From Acidobacteriaceae bacterium (GTDB taxonomy: Bacteria; Acidobacteriota; Terriglobia; Terriglobales; Acidobacteriaceae): DNA of 44,983 nt. The notes beneath the pieces are model-generated. The model saw only the letters and a list, made by a program, of their open reading frames with translations. It did no database searches and was not told the origin of the DNA. A program made the translations under genes and the position numbers. The stretch lies in contig PLXE01000052.1 of the NCBI GenBank assembly GCA_003151335.1, positions 1 through 44,983 of the forward strand. The letters are read 5' to 3'. Each line of letters starts with the position of its first letter. Position 1 is the first letter of the stretch. This document shows, piece by piece, positions 41,435 through 44,983 of the stretch.

Positions 41435-42288
41435 AGGGGGACCTTCTTTGCTTGATGATCGAGGGTCAGGCGAAGTTGGAGTCGATAGGGGCTCGACAAC
41501 TGGGGACGGTGAGCCGGCGACAGGCGATCATTCCCGCCGTAGCTTTGCCCGCTCGCGAGGGCACGCGATAATCCAGACGGATTATCGAAGCGTGCACTGT
41601 TCTCAAGATAACTGTAAGACGAAGCCGCGGCAAGTCAAGACAAGAATGGAATCTCTTTCCCATTTTCGTCCACAGGTTCCCGAATTGGAACCAGATGTGC
41701 ACGGCGCTGGTGACGTTTCTGGGCGGTCGCTTCACATAGAAGAGATTCCCTTCGCAGCCGATTAGCAGCGGCTCTCGAGATTGCGCCTGTACTCCGCCTG
41801 CGGCTGCGTGCTGGGCTAAGCTCTTTCGCCCCTGCGGGGCTGGATTTCGTGTCAGCAAATTCCACTGGCAGATACTGACTTTCGTTCTCACACAGACGGT
41901 GGCGCGCTGGGCTAAGCTCTTTCGTCCCGCAAGGCGGGACTGGCGTAGTGGTCAGACGGATGCTGAGCAAATCGGAAAGCTCAGGGCAAACAAAATCCCT
42001 ACCCTAGCCAAAAGAAGGCTAGGATGGGGCACCCGCGCGAAAACCGGATGTGCCGTCCCTACGGGACTCGGTTTTATTTCCCACCTGACTGCACCAAAGG
42101 AATCGTCGCCCACACAGACGGTACTCATTTCTTGGATGAAGCCACAATGACATCTCCGTAGTGTGCGATTTTGACCATACAGGAGACATTCCAACTGCGT
42201 AAAATCCCCTAATCCATCACGCCGTTGCGCTAAGACATCTTTGGCCGTCGCGGGTGAGAGGTTAGAGCTCCAGCAAAGGCGGCGTCCA
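41435..42288. repeat. Long gene-free region with palindromic repeats
   Basis: I see no gene in about 850 bases. Bases 41792-41843 and 41906-41945 carry the GTGCTGGGCTAAGCTCTTTCG repeat family of the left edge (shown here in part, with small palindromes CCCCTGCGGGG and GTCCCGCAAGGCGGGAC). Bases 42001-42023 form a hairpin (CCTAGCC, GGCTAGG) followed by GATGGGGCACC, related to the type B hairpin. Bases 42054-42084 repeat the CCCTACGGGACTCGG piece. The part 41435-41780 should hold the promoter of the PEP-CTERM gene, but I cannot point to a convincing one. Confidence 0.6.
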
Positions 42289-43554
42289 TTGTCCAGCGCG
42301 TATCTCCGCAAAATACCCGCTTATATCCTGCTCACGATGTTTCTCATGCCTTGGGTTTCGGCCCAGGAGAGAAGTGCGATTCCTGCCAGATTGACCGTTC
42401 CCGATGGAACCCCCATCAAGCTTCGACTTGCCGAAAGCGTTTCCTCTGCCCACGCCCGGGTTGGCGACAAGCTGAATTTTGTCGTGGTGCGAGATGTAAA
42501 CGTCGCCGGTTTCACGGTTATTCCCGCGGGCACCATCGCCCACGGCTCCGTCACTGGAGTTAAGGGCAAGCGGTTGCTGGGAATCGGAGGCAAGGTGGCC
42601 CTGAAACTGGATTCCGTAGAACTGATAAACGGGGATCAAGTCGGGTTGCGTGCCCGCATGAACGTGAAAGGCCGCTCCCGTACCAAGCTGATGGCCGCAG
42701 GTATGATCGCCACCGGCTTCATCTTCCTGCCCGCTACGCCAGTTTTTCTGCTCACCCGTGGCCATGACAGCACCGTGGTGAAGAGTACAGAGATCACTGC
42801 GCAAATCGACGGCGCTGCCTCGCTTCTATCGGCAGGGTTACCGGGTTCGCAAGAAAATTCCTCCGAACTGGGCGCGATGATGGATTATCTGCCGCCCCGG
42901 GTCTTCAGTGGTGAGGGCCGCGAGGGCGACATGCTAAACCTGGTTTTTGTCGGCCACCAGGAAGACCTGCAGCAAGCTTTTAAGCGCGCCGGTTGGGTCA
43001 TAACTGACAAATGGAAACCGGTATTCGTTTGGCACTTGTTGCGGCATCGGACCAGCGACGCGCAGTTGCCGATGGCCAGGTTTTACCTGTTCGGAAGGGT
43101 GCAGGACTATTCGTATGCCTTGCCCGATCCTGGTGCCATCATGTCACGACGGCATCATCTTCGCATCTGGAAAACCGATTACATGATTGACGGGATGCCC
43201 ATCTGGGCGGCTGCTGCCACGCACGACGTTGCCATTGAAATCGCCAAGCGAGGACGTTTGATCAACCACCGGATCGATCCCGCGGTCGATACCGAGCGTG
43301 ATTTCGTCGGAACCGATCTGACGAATACCTTGTCGGTGAGCCGGAAGGAATATTTGCATTCCGCTGCTCCAGTTTTCCAGGCGCAAACTGCGTCCGGCGA
43401 GCCCTATCACTCCGACAGCAGAATTCTGCTGCTGGATCTGCACCCCGGCACCGCCGCCAAGAGCGGCCCATCGGGCCAATCATCTATTCTGGTTCGCGCG
43501 AACGCTCTGTCCATCGCAGCCCCAGCGGAGTCTTTCTGGATATCGCCTTTTTAA
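42289..43554 (+). CDS. Exported protein with LssY C-terminal domain
   Basis: A 421-residue protein if translation starts at the TTG at 42289; a TTG at 42241 would add 16 residues. The start gives a signal peptide (YLRKIPAYILLTMFLMPWVS then AQ). Residues of about 25-170 hold a beta-rich part (DGTPIKLRLAESVSSAHARV). The second half matches the LssY C-terminal domain: DMLNLVFVGHQEDLQQAF, YLFGRVQDYSY, RRHHLRIWKT, WAAAATHDVAIE and the HRIDPAVDTERDF motif. LssY of Legionella belongs to a type I secretion-linked locus, but the domain's function is unknown. A terminator follows. Confidence 0.78.
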   Translation: MSSAYLRKIPAYILLTMFLMPWVSAQERSAIPARLTVPDGTPIKLRLAESVSSAHARVGDKLNFVVVRDVNVAGFTVIPAGTIAHGSVTGVKGKRLLGIGGKVALKLDSVELINGDQVGLRARMNVKGRSRTKLMAAGMIATGFIFLPATPVFLLTRGHDSTVVKSTEITAQIDGAASLLSAGLPGSQENSSELGAMMDYLPPRVFSGEGREGDMLNLVFVGHQEDLQQAFKRAGWVITDKWKPVFVWHLLRHRTSDAQLPMARFYLFGRVQDYSYALPDPGAIMSRRHHLRIWKTDYMIDGMPIWAAAATHDVAIEIAKRGRLINHRIDPAVDTERDFVGTDLTNTLSVSRKEYLHSAAPVFQAQTASGEPYHSDSRILLLDLHPGTAAKSGPSGQSSILVRANALSIAAPAESFWISPF

Positions 43555-43589
43555 CGGGGTCGAGGTAGGTCGTTGCGGACGCAAAAATT

Positions 43590-43621
43590 AAAGGCTCCAT
43601 GTGGACAACATGGGGCTCTTT
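43590..43621. terminator. Terminator between converging genes
   Basis: AAAGGCTCCATGT (43590-43602) and ACATGGGGCTCTTT (43608-43621) form a stem with one bulge and a 5-base loop. A- and T-rich edges on both sides make it usable from both strands: the LssY-domain gene comes from the left and the small gene at 43684 from the right. Confidence 0.65.
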
Positions 43622-43683
43622 CCGCTGGTAGACGGTGAAGCTATATCCAGTTCAGGCAGCCAAGGAACCGGGAAGTCGGGACA

Positions 43684-43938
43684 TTATCTCCCTACTATGA
43701 GGCTGGTCGCTCGACGGACTGCTCTTTCCGCCGATTGGGGCAGCTCAACTGCAATGAAATATCCCTCCGGGTATAGGTAATCCTCTCCCGACTCGTCAAT
43801 CACGCGGATCTGGCCATGCTTAGCAGCGGCTTGGTCGGGGAGGACTTGATATAGCTTCCGCAACTCCAAGGAGGCAGGGTACTGCTTGTTTCTAATACAA
43901 ACAACGAATTGTGGTTCCGTGCGTTTCATGTCTCCCAT
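43684..43938 (-). CDS. Small conserved hypothetical protein
   Basis: An 84-residue soluble protein. The sequence FVVCIRNKQYPASLELRKLY followed by VLPDQAAAKHGQIRVIDESG and EDYLYPEGYFIAVELP matches a small family seen in many bacteria with no known role. An ATG at 43929 (three codons in) with GGGAG just upstream is an alternative start. It lies divergently from the gene at 44051, with 112 bases between them. Confidence 0.75.
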   Translation of the reverse strand: MGDMKRTEPQFVVCIRNKQYPASLELRKLYQVLPDQAAAKHGQIRVIDESGEDYLYPEGYFIAVELPQSAERAVRRATSLIVGR

Positions 43939-44050
43939 TGCAAAACGTGCTTGATCTTGTATTCGGCGCCTCCAACTTGCCGAGATTTATTGATATTTGT
44001 GCTTAGGCGGTCTACGCTAGTCACAGGGCCGAGAGGACGGCACTGTAGCT

Positions 44051-44980
44051 ATGGATCAACCGCCAACGCTTGGCCAACTGCTCGAAGCCCTCACCGGACA
44101 GCGCCCACCTCTTTCACCTGCTTTAGACGTACTGCCGTCCTTCCCGGAAGGCGGTCTCGGCTACAGCCAGCTAAATGAACTCCTACTGCTTCTTGGATAT
44201 GATCGGGTAACACATTCATTTTTTCAGTTTCTAGTGGATGATACGCTGGAATACAGGCCGGGATGTGGCCTGCGATCAATCGAGGATCTAGAAGTGGGCG
44301 TCGAACGAGCGCGAAAGCTGTCGCTGCTTTTCTTCGGGAATGTTAAATTCGGCTTCAAAATGTTGGCTGGTGACTCGGATCAACTCTCCCACTACTACGA
44401 AGGCACTCAGCCTCTAGATCCGGAAATGTTCAAGCAGCGACACGATCCAATTCACCCTGTGGACCCGATTCCCGCAGATGAGACATACTACCTCGGCTAT
44501 GTGGTTCAAAAGGACTTAGACAAAAGGCTGAAGGACAATCCAGGCGACGCTGCTGCCCTATCTGAAAAGGGACACTTGGAGAGAGTGCGCGACCGGGGAA
44601 TTCGGAATCAACGTGCCTACTTGGTGTCGGATCACTTGGACGTGTATGTTGCGACATCAATGAGGCAGAGGCATGAATATGTCGAAGTATCCGAATTCGC
44701 TGATGCGGTCTTCAAGAGCGAGCGACTTAAAGACTTGAAACTTCGTTGGTTCGACCCGACCCAAGCGTATTGCTCGGATCGGATTGACAAGGGCTTGGCT
44801 GAAGCGTTGATGCTTAAGCGAGCGCAATGCACGTTGTACTTGGCTCAGGAATCGGATACGCTCGGGAAGGATTCTGAACTCGCATCCACGTTGGCTCAGG
44901 GAAAGCCTGTAATTGCCTATGTGCCCTCTCCGACGAACGAAGATGTCTTGAATTCTGTTGACCTGCCCCCCGAAAAATAG
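44051..44980 (+). CDS. Protein with deoxyribosyltransferase/TIR-like C-terminal region
   Basis: A 309-residue protein ending 3 bases before the window edge. Residues 1-190 match nothing I know (SQLNELLLLLGYDRVTHSFF). From about residue 195 the sequence resembles nucleoside 2-deoxyribosyltransferase-like Rossmann domains, relatives of TIR and SLOG folds: HLDVYVATSMRQRHEYVEV, DPTQAYCSDRIDKGLAEAL and GKDSELASTLAQGKPVIAYV, with the SEL glutamate as a candidate active-site residue. Such domains occur in NAD- or nucleotide-cutting defence proteins, but also elsewhere. The stop (TAG at 44978) follows closely on a conserved part, so relatives may be longer and the gene may be cut or frameshifted here. 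Confidence 0.6.
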   Translation: MDQPPTLGQLLEALTGQRPPLSPALDVLPSFPEGGLGYSQLNELLLLLGYDRVTHSFFQFLVDDTLEYRPGCGLRSIEDLEVGVERARKLSLLFFGNVKFGFKMLAGDSDQLSHYYEGTQPLDPEMFKQRHDPIHPVDPIPADETYYLGYVVQKDLDKRLKDNPGDAAALSEKGHLERVRDRGIRNQRAYLVSDHLDVYVATSMRQRHEYVEVSEFADAVFKSERLKDLKLRWFDPTQAYCSDRIDKGLAEALMLKRAQCTLYLAQESDTLGKDSELASTLAQGKPVIAYVPSPTNEDVLNSVDLPPEK

Positions 44981-44983
44981 TCC

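Overview
The window reads as bacterial chromosome, most probably an acidobacterium of the Terriglobia/Korobacter type. That placement is an inference. It rests on the gene content, on several families of short palindromic repeats between genes, on a REP-associated transposase and on a PEP-CTERM surface protein. No rRNA gene is present to confirm it, and I recognise no tRNA, CRISPR array or prophage.

Bases 1-15031 carry a division and cell-wall (dcw) cluster on the plus strand: murE, murF, mraY, murD, ftsW, murG, murC, ftsQ, ftsA, ftsZ, with overlaps or gaps of a few bases between most neighbours. murB and ddl, which often lie between murC and ftsQ, are absent. An aldo/keto reductase on the opposite strand sits there instead. 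A broken HigA-type antitoxin and palindromic repeats separate ftsA from ftsZ.

Bases 15032-32800 are a patchwork of accessory genes and repeats: an AbrB-Doc toxin-antitoxin pair, an exported methyltransferase-like protein, two membrane proteins, an ergothioneine pair (egtB, egtD), a family 2 glycosyltransferase, a cupin, an FmdE-like protein, a Phd/PIN pair, an orphan HicB, gatA, a TPR protein, a ribbon-helix-helix/PIN pair, a frameshifted endonuclease/exonuclease/phosphatase gene, a REP-associated tyrosine transposase (RAYT), a truncated phospholipase C-like gene and an IS1-like transposase remnant. A 42-bp palindrome, often joined to the last codons of a RAYT gene, recurs at least eight times. 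It interrupts or ends several genes, including the RAYT gene itself.

Bases 32790-37150 hold hyuB, a 17-residue lysine-rich peptide gene with its own terminator, and a two-gene unit. That unit joins an AmgK-like sugar kinase, fused to a RapZ C-terminal domain, with a MurU-like nucleotidyltransferase. It is the strongest candidate for an undescribed system: a cell-wall sugar salvage kinase with a built-in amino-sugar sensor domain.

Bases 37283-44983 hold a membrane-anchored small protein, a 1211-residue beta-helix PEP-CTERM protein, an LssY C-terminal-domain protein, a small conserved protein and, at the right edge, a protein with a deoxyribosyltransferase/TIR-like C-terminal region.

Several genes share one start geometry: a TATAAT-like box 6 to 9 bases before the ATG, which would give leaderless transcripts.
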